Shown piece after piece: positions 10,276 to 21,136 of a stretch of DNA of 64,000 nucleotides. Location of the stretch: NCBI GenBank assembly GCA_028386065.3, contig JAKUCV010007776.1, positions 163,541 through 227,540 of the forward strand, read 5' to 3'. How positions within the stretch are numbered: position 1 is the stretch's first letter; every line of letters starts with the position of its first letter. A model generated the notes under the pieces. The model searched no databases. It was given only the letters and a program-made list of their open reading frames with translations, and had not been told where the DNA came from. Both the position numbers and the translations under genes were made by a program. The stretch is from Turnera subulata. Lineage: Eukaryota; Streptophyta; Magnoliopsida; Malpighiales; Passifloraceae.

Positions 10276-13200
10276 TGAAACACCCCGACCACTATTTACC
10301 CAATACTCAGTAATTACCGAGCAACAGTGCCGACACGTGGCACAGACAGTAAATACAACAGGAAAATCCGGCCCAACGGCCCAAAGATAACATCATGTCA
10401 CCCGACCTCGGGTATCTCATCATCAACAGCACAACGGAAGCATTTATAACTCAATGTCAAAATATGCAAAGCCCGATGCAACTAATGGATCCGAGTCTTG
10501 CCCGAGGGTACACTGCAGCCGCCGAAATGCAATCCTGACCTAACCTGCAAGGACTGTGTGAGGGGTGAGACCAACCACTGTCTCACCGATAAACAAATAA
10601 ACCGCAGTATACAAGCAACCGTATATATACCAAAGCCAACACAGTACAATAGAGGTACAACAAGCACAACATAGCATCGCTATCAGACAACTTACTGGAC
10701 CTTACTATATGACTGACATCACACCGCTAAGCTAGTCCTCTAAACTCACTGACAATCGGCGACTGACTATCCAATTTTATTATTAGGGCCCTAGTCACAT
10801 GATAAGTACTGGTCGTGCCTGGTAGCCAGGTTAGCTAACCCCAGGGTGCTCCCCACAAAATATCACAAATCATATCTCAAATAACCGAGTCCCGCAGTCC
10901 TCGGCGGAAGTCCCGCAGTCCTTCCTATAACAAATCAACTGAGTCCCGCAGTCCTCAGTCGGGAGTCCCGCAGTCCTCCCTATCATATCTCAATCACAAG
11001 GTGACTACCATCTGGCCGTACCAATACCTGTCACGTGACAACCTAGGTGTCTAGATGATTTTACCACTGTTTATTTTTATTTCTTATTCCACTATCCAAC
11101 AGTAACTCATCATACTCACTTTCCCGAGCAGGCTCTCAGCCTCACAACTCTTCTGGGAATCCAACGTCACAATACTGGGTCACTGCCATTGACCGATCAA
11201 ATACCACATATCTCATACCGATCAAATACCACATATCTCATATGAACAACACAATAATCATATCAACTTCACAAAGCACAACAGCTAGTCCACAGTAGTC
11301 ATCAAGCATATAACAATAATCACAACAGTAGCCAGCAATAACATGATAGGTACGCAAGATAACATATAAACTTTAATTAAACAGACAACCGGGGTATCAT
11401 GGGCAGCAGACCGAAGTTTATATCCTCACCTGGTATGTCTCTGAAACCGACACATAATCCATATGACTTTGTCTGTCCCTATATCATGTCAACACATACA
11501 GTCACTTATAATGCACATCGAAGAATGCAATGTATGCTGTCAGCTATTGGTTTATTAATTGGCTTATCAACAACTAACATTGTCATCACCGTCTAATGCC
11601 GTTTCCATAAAGCGTCACCATTGCGGCTGCAAGATAATTATAACCAATAGGATAATCATAGCCGATATTATAACCTAAAGTAAATGGTATTTCATAAAAT
11701 AATTGTTCCCGATAAAATAATAACGTATACATACACATTTGGAAAACAGTGGTTAATAATAATTTGAATAGTGCAAACGATAAATATATAGTAATAATAT
11801 ATCTGTCAATAAAATCGTTAAATGAAATCAATACCATTGATAATAAATTAACTTAGCCGATATATGGCATAGAGTAAATATATCGTAATGTTGTAAATAT
11901 AGTAAATACATGTATGTATATAACCGATAGTGTAAAGATAATATAACCACTATTACGTTAGCAAATTACTTCTGGTGAATTAACAATCATGGTATAGCCA
12001 TAAAATAGATTTTGTACGGGTTATGTATAAAAGACTTATAAATACATAGTTAAATCTAAATAAAATAATATCATTTTAAATCTGTAAATTGAATCGTTAA
12101 TTAATTAATTACATATATATGTATATGGCCAACGAAAATATCGGTAGTAATATATATAGTAGAATAAGCTATGGGCCTATTATTATTTTAGCCCAGAAGA
12201 ATGAAAATTAAACGTTTTAGAAACATAATTATTATATTAACATAATTTAAGAAATTTTAGAAATTATGCCCGGTGGACCTTCACGTGCGTTTAGCCCATC
12301 GGAGGAGATAATAAAACATCTTCAAATTAATTAAGAAAAAGACGTAATCAAATTTAGATAATATAGGCCTTTTATTATAATTAGCCCAATTAAAATAAAT
12401 AAAGCGAGAATTAAATACAATGGGCATTTCGCGAGCCCAGGCAAAACATGAATTAAATAGAACCGAAAAATTAAATACGATGGGCCTTTTTAGTAGCCCA
12501 ATCGGAAATGAAATTATAAATCAAGAATACTGAGAATAAATAAAACATAAACAGAATTAAGTTAGTATTTGATTAATCAAATTAAATCATCATTTTAATT
12601 AATACCGTTAAAAGCTCGGGTTCGTTATCGTCCAAAGGTTCGTTAGTGCATGTTAAGTCCAAAGGCTCGAGATTTACCCAACAGGTCCATTTCCAAGCTC
12701 ACCGGAAAATACTCGAGACACCGGGAACTCGCCGGATTCCGGCAGTCACTGTTCATGCAGAAGTCCATTACACTCCTAAAATCCACACGCAGACCAACAT
12801 CAATACTTCTGTCCTGAGAGCTGTAATTCCGCTGCCTTTTTGAAGCTTGCCGTCCTCAACATCACAACAACTACCATCACCCATCCACCATCACCTCCTG
12901 TTTCCGGCCACCACCCAAAAACAAAGTAACCCACACAACCACCACGACAACATCTACAACCCGAGTCAACAGAGAGTTACAGCCACAGAAACCAGACCCG
13001 GTTAGTCAATCCAACACATTCCGGGTTAAGGAAGAGAAAGAAGAGTAAATAGAAGAGGAATAAGGGATAGAAGTCGCGACTTACCCACACAAACCCGATG
13101 ACGGCGACGGTGAGGAACAAATCGGGGGCGGCGACTTGTGATGCTGCAGAGGCAAAGGAGGAAGCCGGAAGAGAGAGGGAGGGAAGGAGATCGGGCGACA

Positions 13201-14423
13201 GTCACGGCGAGGACCAGTTGCAGAGGTCGGCGGCAGCGATTGGTGGAGGGAGCGAGACGGCGGCGGTGATTGCTGAAAAAGACTTGGCGGCGGTGGGGCG
13301 ATCGGGCAGCGGCGTTCGCCCTGCAGCGATGAGCAAGGAGGAGGGGTAGGGAGAAGAGGGCGGTGTCGGAGGAGGATGTGAGGAAGAGGTAGGAGAGAAG
13401 TAGAGGCCAGAGAGAGGGGTGCAGGGAGGAGGCGGCGGTCGTGTGTAGAGGAGAAGAAGAAGGAGGGATGGTTGCAGAGGAAGGAGGAGCAATGACGACC
13501 AAATACAGAGGTGGTGGCTAGAGGGCATAAACCAGAGGCAAAGGGAGAGAAAGGAATTGTGGAGGAGGCGTGTGTGTGGAGGAGGCAGAGGAGAGGATGG
13601 GTTTGGCAGGGGAGGCGTGGAGGAAACGGTGAAGGGGAAGAGGAAAATAAAGGAGAAGAAGAGAGGAAAAAGACAAAGGGAGAAAAGAAGAAAAGATGGA
13701 AGAAAAAGGAGAGGGGCCTGCGTGAAGAATTCGGGAGAGGAGGAGAGGAAAATAAACAAGAATTCGGAAAAAAAAAACAAAGAGGAAACAGGGGCCGGCG
13801 GCTGGAAAAAGAAAAGAAAGGGAAAAGAAAAGAAAATAGGAGAGGCCACGTGGCAAGCCACGAATGGCCGGTCGAGATTTTATGTCTGGATAACGGAATC
13901 GCGGGGTACTCCTGTCTCTTCGGATTTCCGCCCCGAGTCCGAAAATACAACTTAGGCTCGGAAAATCCGATTAATACCCCTGAGCGACGTCCAAGTCTCG
14001 GAATTGAAAACCGAGGCTCGGTTAACGAAAGAAATGCCAAAATGCGTATCGGTATTAAACCTTGTGTTTAACATTTTAACAATTATTCTTTTATAAAATT
14101 CAAAATAAATCTCTAAATATTAGTATATAGAATATCATGGGAATAAAAGATAAAATTTCCTTTTAAATATAATTAATAAGTTATTGCAACAAAATTTCAT
14201 AGCGAAATAATAATAATATTATGATTAGGAGAATAATAGTAATAATAATAGTAACAATAACAACAATAAAAATTTTGAGAGTAGTTAAAATAATAGTAAA
14301 AATAATGAAAATTAACTCGGATTGGTAAAATTCTTGATTGACCGCGATAAAAATTTCATTAACTACCGTAAAAGTCAAAACAGCTTGGTAAAAATCATGA
14401 AAATTTTACCCGAGTCGTTACAT
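10276..14423 (-). mobile_element. Solo LTR of a Ty3/gypsy element (family C), minus orientation
   Basis: On the minus strand it starts TGTAACGACTCGGG and ends in GGGGTGTTTCA. A perfect duplication ttgat flanks it (10271-10275 and 14424-14428). At 4148 bp it is the longest LTR here. It has no PBS, gag or pol. On the minus strand the order is GC-rich block (about 14.0-13.1 kb), donor-like GTGTGG|GTAAGT at 13085, AT-rich segment with repeated TGGGC...GCCCA motifs (12.1-12.5 kb), acceptor-like GATATAG| and a 49-bp exon-like piece 11430-11478 ending CAG|GTGAGG, then a CCCGCAGTCC array. It lies between the two paralogous genes. Confidence 0.9.
10888..10978. repeat. Short tandem array AGTCCCGCAGTCCT
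   Basis: Four copies of AGTCCCGCAGTCCT start at 10888, 10909, 10942 and 10964, with paired spacing. The array sits at the repeat-rich position near the LTR 3' end that is also repetitive in the other gypsy LTRs. Confidence 0.8.
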
Positions 14424-14428
14424 TGATG

Positions 14429-16913
14429 CACTGTTAGCCACAGGTTAAGATCCGCTGAAGGCATGTATCATTAGAAAAGGAAATGCTAATAGCTTTACTC
14501 CTTGAAATTCCGTATAGGAACTTGGGATTACATTAAGGGAACCCTGGTCCCAATACGTAGTAACAAGAAAGGGACTCTGGTCCATCCCCTTTGCAAAATC
14601 GATTTGATTTAACCAAAATATATACACATAACATAACAATATTTCTACTTAATAATGTATATGCACCAATCAAAAAGAAAATGATGTATATATCAGTACG
14701 TAGATGTGGTAAATTTACCATAAATGAACAAAACAATATATCTAGAATGATTAAAAAATTTTACAACAAAATCTTATACATTTGTGCAATTTTATATTTT
14801 GATAAAAGCAATTTTACATTAGTCATAAGTCTTCATGTATGATTTTTACCCAAAAGTAAATTACTATATAAAGATATACACGATAATTAAATAAAAAAAT
14901 TACACGTCAATATGTAGAAACATATATATTTTTTTTTCAATTCAAATTTATTAGTGGATGCATTAATCATTTGTCTTAGAATCCACAAATTAGTCATCTT
15001 TTAATTTGAAAAAATAATTGTAAAATGAGGAAGGTATATAGAAATTTTTTTAGAAATATTTTTTCCAATCAAGGGTAGGTCCTTTTCATTTAAGTCCATT
15101 AAATATACACATTAATCATTTACGTCATGTATGATTTTTTCTAATGGTTATCAAATATTATTACTATATAGTACTTAAATGTAAAAATAAAAAAGTAACG
15201 TAATGGTACCCAAAAAAAGAAAAAATAATAAAGAGAAACCGGTACAGAAAGGATTTTTATGTCTAATTAATTAGGTAAGACTATTAAATCACTGTAAATT
15301 GGATACCCACAAATACCTAACTCAACAATTTTTGTCCCAAAGATCTCTTTCCTTAGTTTAAAAAATTTCTCTCTTAAATCTATAAGTTTATTCTTTTCAT
15401 TTTTTTCCATGTTATTTATGAGGGCCTAAACATGGACTAATTATCCTCTAAATCTTAATTAGTAAACTAATTATGTTTAGTGCTGGTTTATGATTGATTT
15501 TGATAATTAATAAACCACTTGAATGAATGCTTTGATATACATTATGTTGATTAAGTATGTAGCAAGACACGTAGTTTCGAAGGAAACCATAAGCATATGC
15601 AGGAATGATGGTTTCGATAAGAAACCACAAGCTGTCAATATCGTACTCTCACTGCAACTTGCGAGTTGTGCTCCCGAGCATTAAAACTCAACTCCCAAAT
15701 TTGTCCTTAACTCGAAAAAGTTATAAGCCTAATTTATCCCTCCTCTCTTAGACACATTTGGGCCTACAATTTAAATCTTAATTATTTTTAAAATTTTTTT
15801 CCTTAAGAATGGTGGATCGGATTTGGATTCGAGAAACAAAAAGAGGTATATTTTCTTTATATGATGACTTATATAGATATCTTTCATATATTTTTTCAAG
15901 AATTTTAAAACCTTTTTTGTCTATTCTATTATAATTCTGAAGTCTCATTTTCATTTTTGAAATTGATGCAATTCTCCAATAAGTCTTTTGTTGCAGCCTA
16001 TTATGCAGTACACCACCACAACCATATGTAGTGTGTATTCTCATAGTGGCATTTATGCTCACATATCTATATTTTAATAATTCATATCAAGAAATTATCT
16101 TTGCATCTCCTTATCATGTTTACAATAGAGCTTAACCAGTCTAATTACTTATAGTGTTCTTATCCTTCTATATTCCTTTTGCAATGTCATCTCCGAATGG
16201 TATTGCTCATTGATGGAACATGGGTGAATCTAGCATATAGGGATTTCTCTTATTCTTTTTAAAAATTTATTCAATGCTCAACAACATAGTAAGTTAATTG
16301 GTAAATTTGACATAGATAAATATTTTTGGGAGAATGGAAGCAAATGAATGATTTTTCCCTTGCCTTTTTTTATGTCTTTAGGCTCTGGATTGAGCATTGA
16401 AAACTATTAGTTAAAAAAAATTGAATCCTGCTTATTAAATTTTTATTTGACAGTGATAGTAGAAATAATTTCTTAATTAGTGGCCATATTTTAAACATTT
16501 CATAATGACGATACAGTATCTCCTCTTTTTATCAAGAAGAGAGCAGGAACATCAGTAACATAAATGCAGCTCAACTTCGTTGTCTAAACAATGTGCAACA
16601 AAAGCACCAGGACATGAATGCATGGTACAAGAAGCAATCTCGCTGAAGCTGAGTCAGAGTTATGCGAGCGTTGTTGTGTCATTACTTGCTGTTTGTTAAT
16701 GTAATATATAAGAGTGTTGGCAGTGGGTCTGATGTTGTTTTGATTTGACTGTCTTTGAATTATTTCGGTCATCTTCCTTATGGCTGCTTCTTGTACTGGA
16801 TTTAAGGATTTCAATAAATTCAACAATATAGCATAACAAAAATGGGAAGACATGAATAGTACGACCAAAAACAAAGATATGAAATGGCACTAGATACAGA
16901 CAACAGACTGTTA
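14429..16913. other. AT-rich intergenic region
   Basis: About 2.5 kb of AT-rich DNA between the solo LTR and gene copy 2. Minus-strand frames at 15778-16062 and 16584-16890 have no recognisable domain, and no splice structure links them. No element ends could be defined. Confidence 0.45.
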
Positions 16914-16937
16914 TATATTTTACCGCTATATTTCACC

Positions 16938-16974
<37 letters not shown>

Positions 16975-16995
16975 ATATTTAACCGCTATCTATAT
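16914..16995. repeat. 33-base poly-C run between near-identical flanks
   Basis: A run of 33 C (16939-16971) sits between TATATTTTACCGCTATATTTC and AATATATTTAACCGCTATC, which share the ACCGCTAT core. A pure C homopolymer in AT-rich DNA, between flanks that look like two versions of one sequence, suggests an assembly or base-calling artefact. See also the N plus C-run at 32958-32971. Confidence 0.65.
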
Positions 16996-17177
16996 ATGTT
17001 TCCCCCTAAACTAGCTGCCTAAATATGTAGACTTTTCCACGGCCTCAAAGCTACACCTAAAATAAATTGGATGGCATGAAGTAACTTGCCCTTGAAACTT
17101 CCCAAGGCGTCCCAACCTTTCTGTGCTGGTCTTCCTCGATCGACGAAGTGTTGCAATCTAGTAGAGGAAAGAATTAA

Positions 17178-18758
17178 TTAGTCTTTTGTTTCTTTTTCTG
17201 GTTTCGTTGTCTTGTTGTCTTGATGATTGACTTCTTCAAAGAACGATTCTACCTCCTTCTCAACTTCTTCCAACTGCATTGCAAAACCACCAAAAATGGT
17301 GCACGTGCATTACCTTTTGGATCATACTTGTTTATCAACATAGATCAGAAATTTAGGAAAATACAGGAAGAGGAGCTGATTATGACATTTTTCTACGGAA
17401 ATAAATAAAGCCGAGAAAAAATTCTACTTGTTGCAACTAAGATTTTGCAAATGTATAAATCTGATAATTAAAGAGTAAACTATTACAAAATGTTTCATCT
17501 TTCCAGTGCAGTCAAAGAAAGTTTTAAATTCTTATAGAATCCAGCCCCTAGCTAGGCTCTTCAAATTTTATAATTAATGTGCAACTGGGTTTGATGAACT
17601 ATACTAATTCTAGTTTGAAATAATTAATTCCTTGCTAATTAATCCATCTACTTTCTAAACAACTGGGCCATGTGACAGGGTCAGATTGTTGATTAATATA
17701 AAAAAATAGTGAAAAACCTACTCCAATATGAAGAAAGGGAAAGATAGATGATCTCACTAGAAAGAAGAAGAAGAACAAAATTATTAATGCTGACCTAACT
17801 ATAGCTTTTTCAAAAACAAAAAGTTACGCAACCCATGAAGAATTAATTTAGAGCAAGGTACTGGGTAAAACCTTGTCAATGAGTTCTTCTGCGCGATGAG
17901 CGCCCTTAGCTGTTTCCTCCGCCAGCTTTTCAACCGATGTTGCCAGTTTCTTAAGTCTTCCGCCTTCTGGCAGATGATCTGCGACCTCTTCTGCCATTTC
18001 ATCAACTTTCTCGGCCACCGTCTCTACAATCTCCGCAACAGTTTCTGCCGTCTCTACTGCTCTTTCAACTTTGTCTGCTTGTATATATATATATATGGCA
18101 TGTTTTAGAAAAAAATTAAAAATTTGCATCTTTGTATTAACAGAGAATGGACCATGTCGTCTTAGCTCGTTCTTATTCCTCACCTCTCAACCTGAGCAAT
18201 GGCCCCCATCCGTTTCTACAAAATGGCAGAAGTACGGTTATGACCATTCCCAGAATCCAGAATTTCCTGCAAGTACAGGAACTTTCCACTTTAGCGCTGG
18301 TAATTAAGAGTAGAAGAACAGACAATATATTATATGATCAATTAATCCCAGAAGAAGTGGCAGCAAGTCGACGTACCAGGAACCCGGAGAAGGATCAGAA
18401 GGAAGAGGGACTCCTGGATCAACACCACTGTAGGCTGTCATGTTCCTGCACAAAATTATTCCATCCCCAAGTCATGTAAAAATGGGCTGCTTGATGATCC
18501 TATTATACACTCTACAGTACATCAAAAATAAGAAAGAAAATAGGCATACATCTTTACATTTCTGGAACCCAGGCTTGTGATCAAAAGTGGAAACCTGTGA
18601 TGAATCCCAAGGGATTGACATTTGTGGTTGAATTTAGAGGCGGGCAAAACACAACTGCGTTTAGAACCAGGACGTTGACATCCCTGACTGCTCCTGATGT
18701 TAAGGCTGGTAATATTGCAGGAAGCAGTAGTTGCTGTCATGGTACCCAACCTTAACAT
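17178..18758 (-). CDS. Predicted plastid-targeted coiled-coil protein, copy 2 (5 exons)
   Basis: Paralogue of the gene at 8195-9799. Exons: 18550-18758 (ATG at 18758, alternative in-frame ATG at 18740), 18377-18445, 18184-18266, 17872-18074, 17178-17273 (TAA at 17178-17180). Introns are GT-AG with phases 2, 2, 1 and 0, as in copy 1. Total 660 nt, 219 aa. Exon 1 is 209 nt in both genes, which favours the 18758 start. It is Ser/Arg-rich like a transit peptide. Exon 2 ends DPSPGSW. Exon 3 has a hydrophobic stretch (WILGMVITVLLPF). Exon 4 is an amphipathic acidic helix with VERAVETAETVAEIVETVAE and DHLPEGGRLKKLA. Exon 5 adds LEEVEKEVESFFEEV and a Lys/Thr-rich tail. The exact biochemical role is unknown; plastid membrane association is inferred. 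Confidence 0.8.
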
Positions 18759-19796
18759 CGATGATATCCCTTCTCTCAATGTTGATTTTTGACAAGGATA
18801 AATATGGGAGCTAGTTAAACTTGGTATACTATATTTCAGCTATGATTCAGATATATATGTTGGTCAAGAGAGAGAACTGCAAAACCAAGAACACAATGGA
18901 TGATAAGGTTGAGGGTATAAAAAAATCTGGATCATATACAATGAAGAAAAATGTTTTATAAATGGTTCCACTTGTGCTAACATGTTTAATTTATTTTGTT
19001 TGGGGATTAGTACTTAACTGAATATTATAAATTTTCCGGAGTCAAATTTTACTTTGGTAATTACCCACACGTTATCTGTCCAACAACGAAATTTCCCACA
19101 CGTTATCAACGCTTTTGATTTTATGTTTTTTCCTTAATTTGACCATCATTTACAGAAAGTTCTTGGGAGATCTCACTATCCATATGGGCTTGCCGAGAAG
19201 AAGAATTAAACCATGGATCACTTCCTGGAAGTTCATAGCAAGATACATTGAACAGTTTTAGAGATCAAGTCTTAATTTGATCCATGATATTAATCCATGC
19301 ATCGATAACTCCAAGCATTGAGACATTATAAAATTAAATCTTTGTCTTTAAGTACGTAGGGGATGGCTTCATAACATGTGATGATTATTTTCACACTTTC
19401 AATTCATCATAATCACGTTTTACTCAATTTAAGAAGTGAAGGTTAGGAGCATATAGTGTAACAGCAGCCAGACCTTTTCAACGACTTAAACGAGACTCTG
19501 GATGGATGAGAAGCTACATGACAAGAAGTTTGAGGAAAAAGTACATTTGTATATGATCAGCGGACAAACCATGTGCAGCAAGTCTGGAAACCCAACAGAA
19601 ACACATTAGGGTATTAGTATTAGTTAAGAAATTAAAGTTCATGGAGATCTCAGCTGGACATTTCTCCGGTTAACAAAATTTCTTGGAGATCTTAGCTGAA
19701 CTATCTTGCTAATGTTTAGTCTTCCACGGGAAATTTACTGTTTCTCCTAAGTCCAATTACTCCTAAGGGTAGGGTATTAAGATCTAAACACTGAGC
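18759..19796. other. Upstream region of gene copy 2
   Basis: Non-coding AT-rich DNA upstream of the minus-strand start at 18758; the promoter should lie here. No recognisable coding region, RNA gene or element end was found. Confidence 0.4.
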
Positions 19797-19800
19797 TTTG

Positions 19801-20436
19801 TGAAAACCGGGTTCGACCGCCCGGTTCGACCGCGATTACCTCGAACCAGTGGTCCATCCGGTTTTCAAGAACCTCTTAAAATGCTTTTCTCTCAAGTTGA
19901 GTTGAGCCGCCCGGTTCTTTTCGATTTTCCGGTTTTCGTCGAACTGCTCACGGTTTTTCCGAGTTAGGACTGGTCGGGTGATTTGGAAAAAACAAAAAAA
20001 AGAACAAAACGGAATGAAATCCGTCGTTTCATTAAGATAATATTACTGAAAGTCTCAATTTGAAGTCATTTAGTGCAAGTACTTCAAACTTTCAAGACAA
20101 TATTGGATTTAGACTCAGAGATGAAGATACTGATGGGAATTATGATCGAGTCCTGATGTCATGATGGTTGTTGGATTTAATTAGTTTATCTATTAAGTTT
20201 AAGCAAACATTGATGACAATTTCTTTTATGCATGTTGAATTTGTCATAAAGTACCTTTTATTATTGTCATGTACCCAAACCATCGTAAGAATTTCTTTTT
20301 TGTTACATATCATATTGTTATATTTTGAATTTTTTATCTACAATTTCGTCCAACGGTTCGATCCGGTCAAACCCTGGTTAAACCCCGATTTTCTGAACCT
20401 CTAACTTTTACGGTTCGATGCACGGTCCGGTTTTCA
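19801..20436. mobile_element. Possible small inverted-repeat element
   Basis: TGAAAACCGG at 19801-19810 is matched by its inverse CCGGTTTTCA at 20427-20436. Both flanks are rich in GGTTCGACCG-type words. The interior (~640 bp) has no coding capacity and carries further copies of GGTTTTC. No convincing target duplication is visible, so this may be a MITE-like element or only a local repeat. Confidence 0.35.
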
Positions 20437-21136
20437 AAATCTATGTGGAAAGTATGTACCAATATCTTGTCAGTTTTTTATGTACCAATATCTTGTCAGT
20501 TAGAGTTGTTATGGACTCCGTTTATCCTAGGTGTAATTTTGTTATTATTATTATTATAGAATTTGAAAATATTTATTAAATACAAAAAAGAATTATGATC
20601 TGGTAATATGATTAAAATATTTCTATCAATATATAATTTACATAATTTTGTTAATAGATATAATTAATTTTTTCAGAAGTTGTGGAAGTAAAATTAAAAG
20701 CATCGTTCATAGATCTCATAGTCACAGCCACCATGTGATAACGAAATATGTAACCACAAAAAGGTAATTACTTGTTTGTTCTAGAGTTCAAGTAGTCAAA
20801 ATTAAACAAACAATATTGTTAATTACAAATCTTAAATGACATGTATCAAAGAAATATTTTCTGAAAGGCTTTTGGCCATGGGGTTTGCACTTTTCGTCAA
20901 TTCATTCTGTGGATTTTAACTTTGGTTAATTAAGTACTTAAGTTTGTTAGTTTAGACCAATTAAATACTTAAGTTTGTTAACTTCAATCAATTTATTATG
21001 AGTTTTTCTTGATAAAGCCACTAACAAATGAAACAAAATTTTTACAATTAATGGACACATTTACGTGTAGACTAAAATAACATTTCCATAAAGATAATTT
21101 GTGTAATGTAATTAATGTAAGATATAACAACGAAAG
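20437..21136. other. Intergenic with small tandem duplications
   Basis: ATGTACCAATATCTTGTCAGTT is present twice (about 20454 and 20479). Further on, ACTTAAGTTTGTTA recurs around 20937 and 20970 in an A/T-rich setting. No gene is seen. Confidence 0.45.

Noticed and set aside
13026..14071. Long open frames on both strands (up to 319 codons) in the solo LTR
   Set aside because: Overlapping frames on both strands consist of low-complexity Ser/Pro/Phe/Leu or Lys/Glu/Arg/Gly runs from a purine/pyrimidine-skewed GC-rich LTR block. There are no domains, and equivalent blocks in other LTRs do not keep the frame.
19805..19845. GGTTCGACCGC words resembling a tRNA T-arm
   Set aside because: No acceptor stem, D-arm or anticodon arm can be placed around them; the words repeat many times in this segment.
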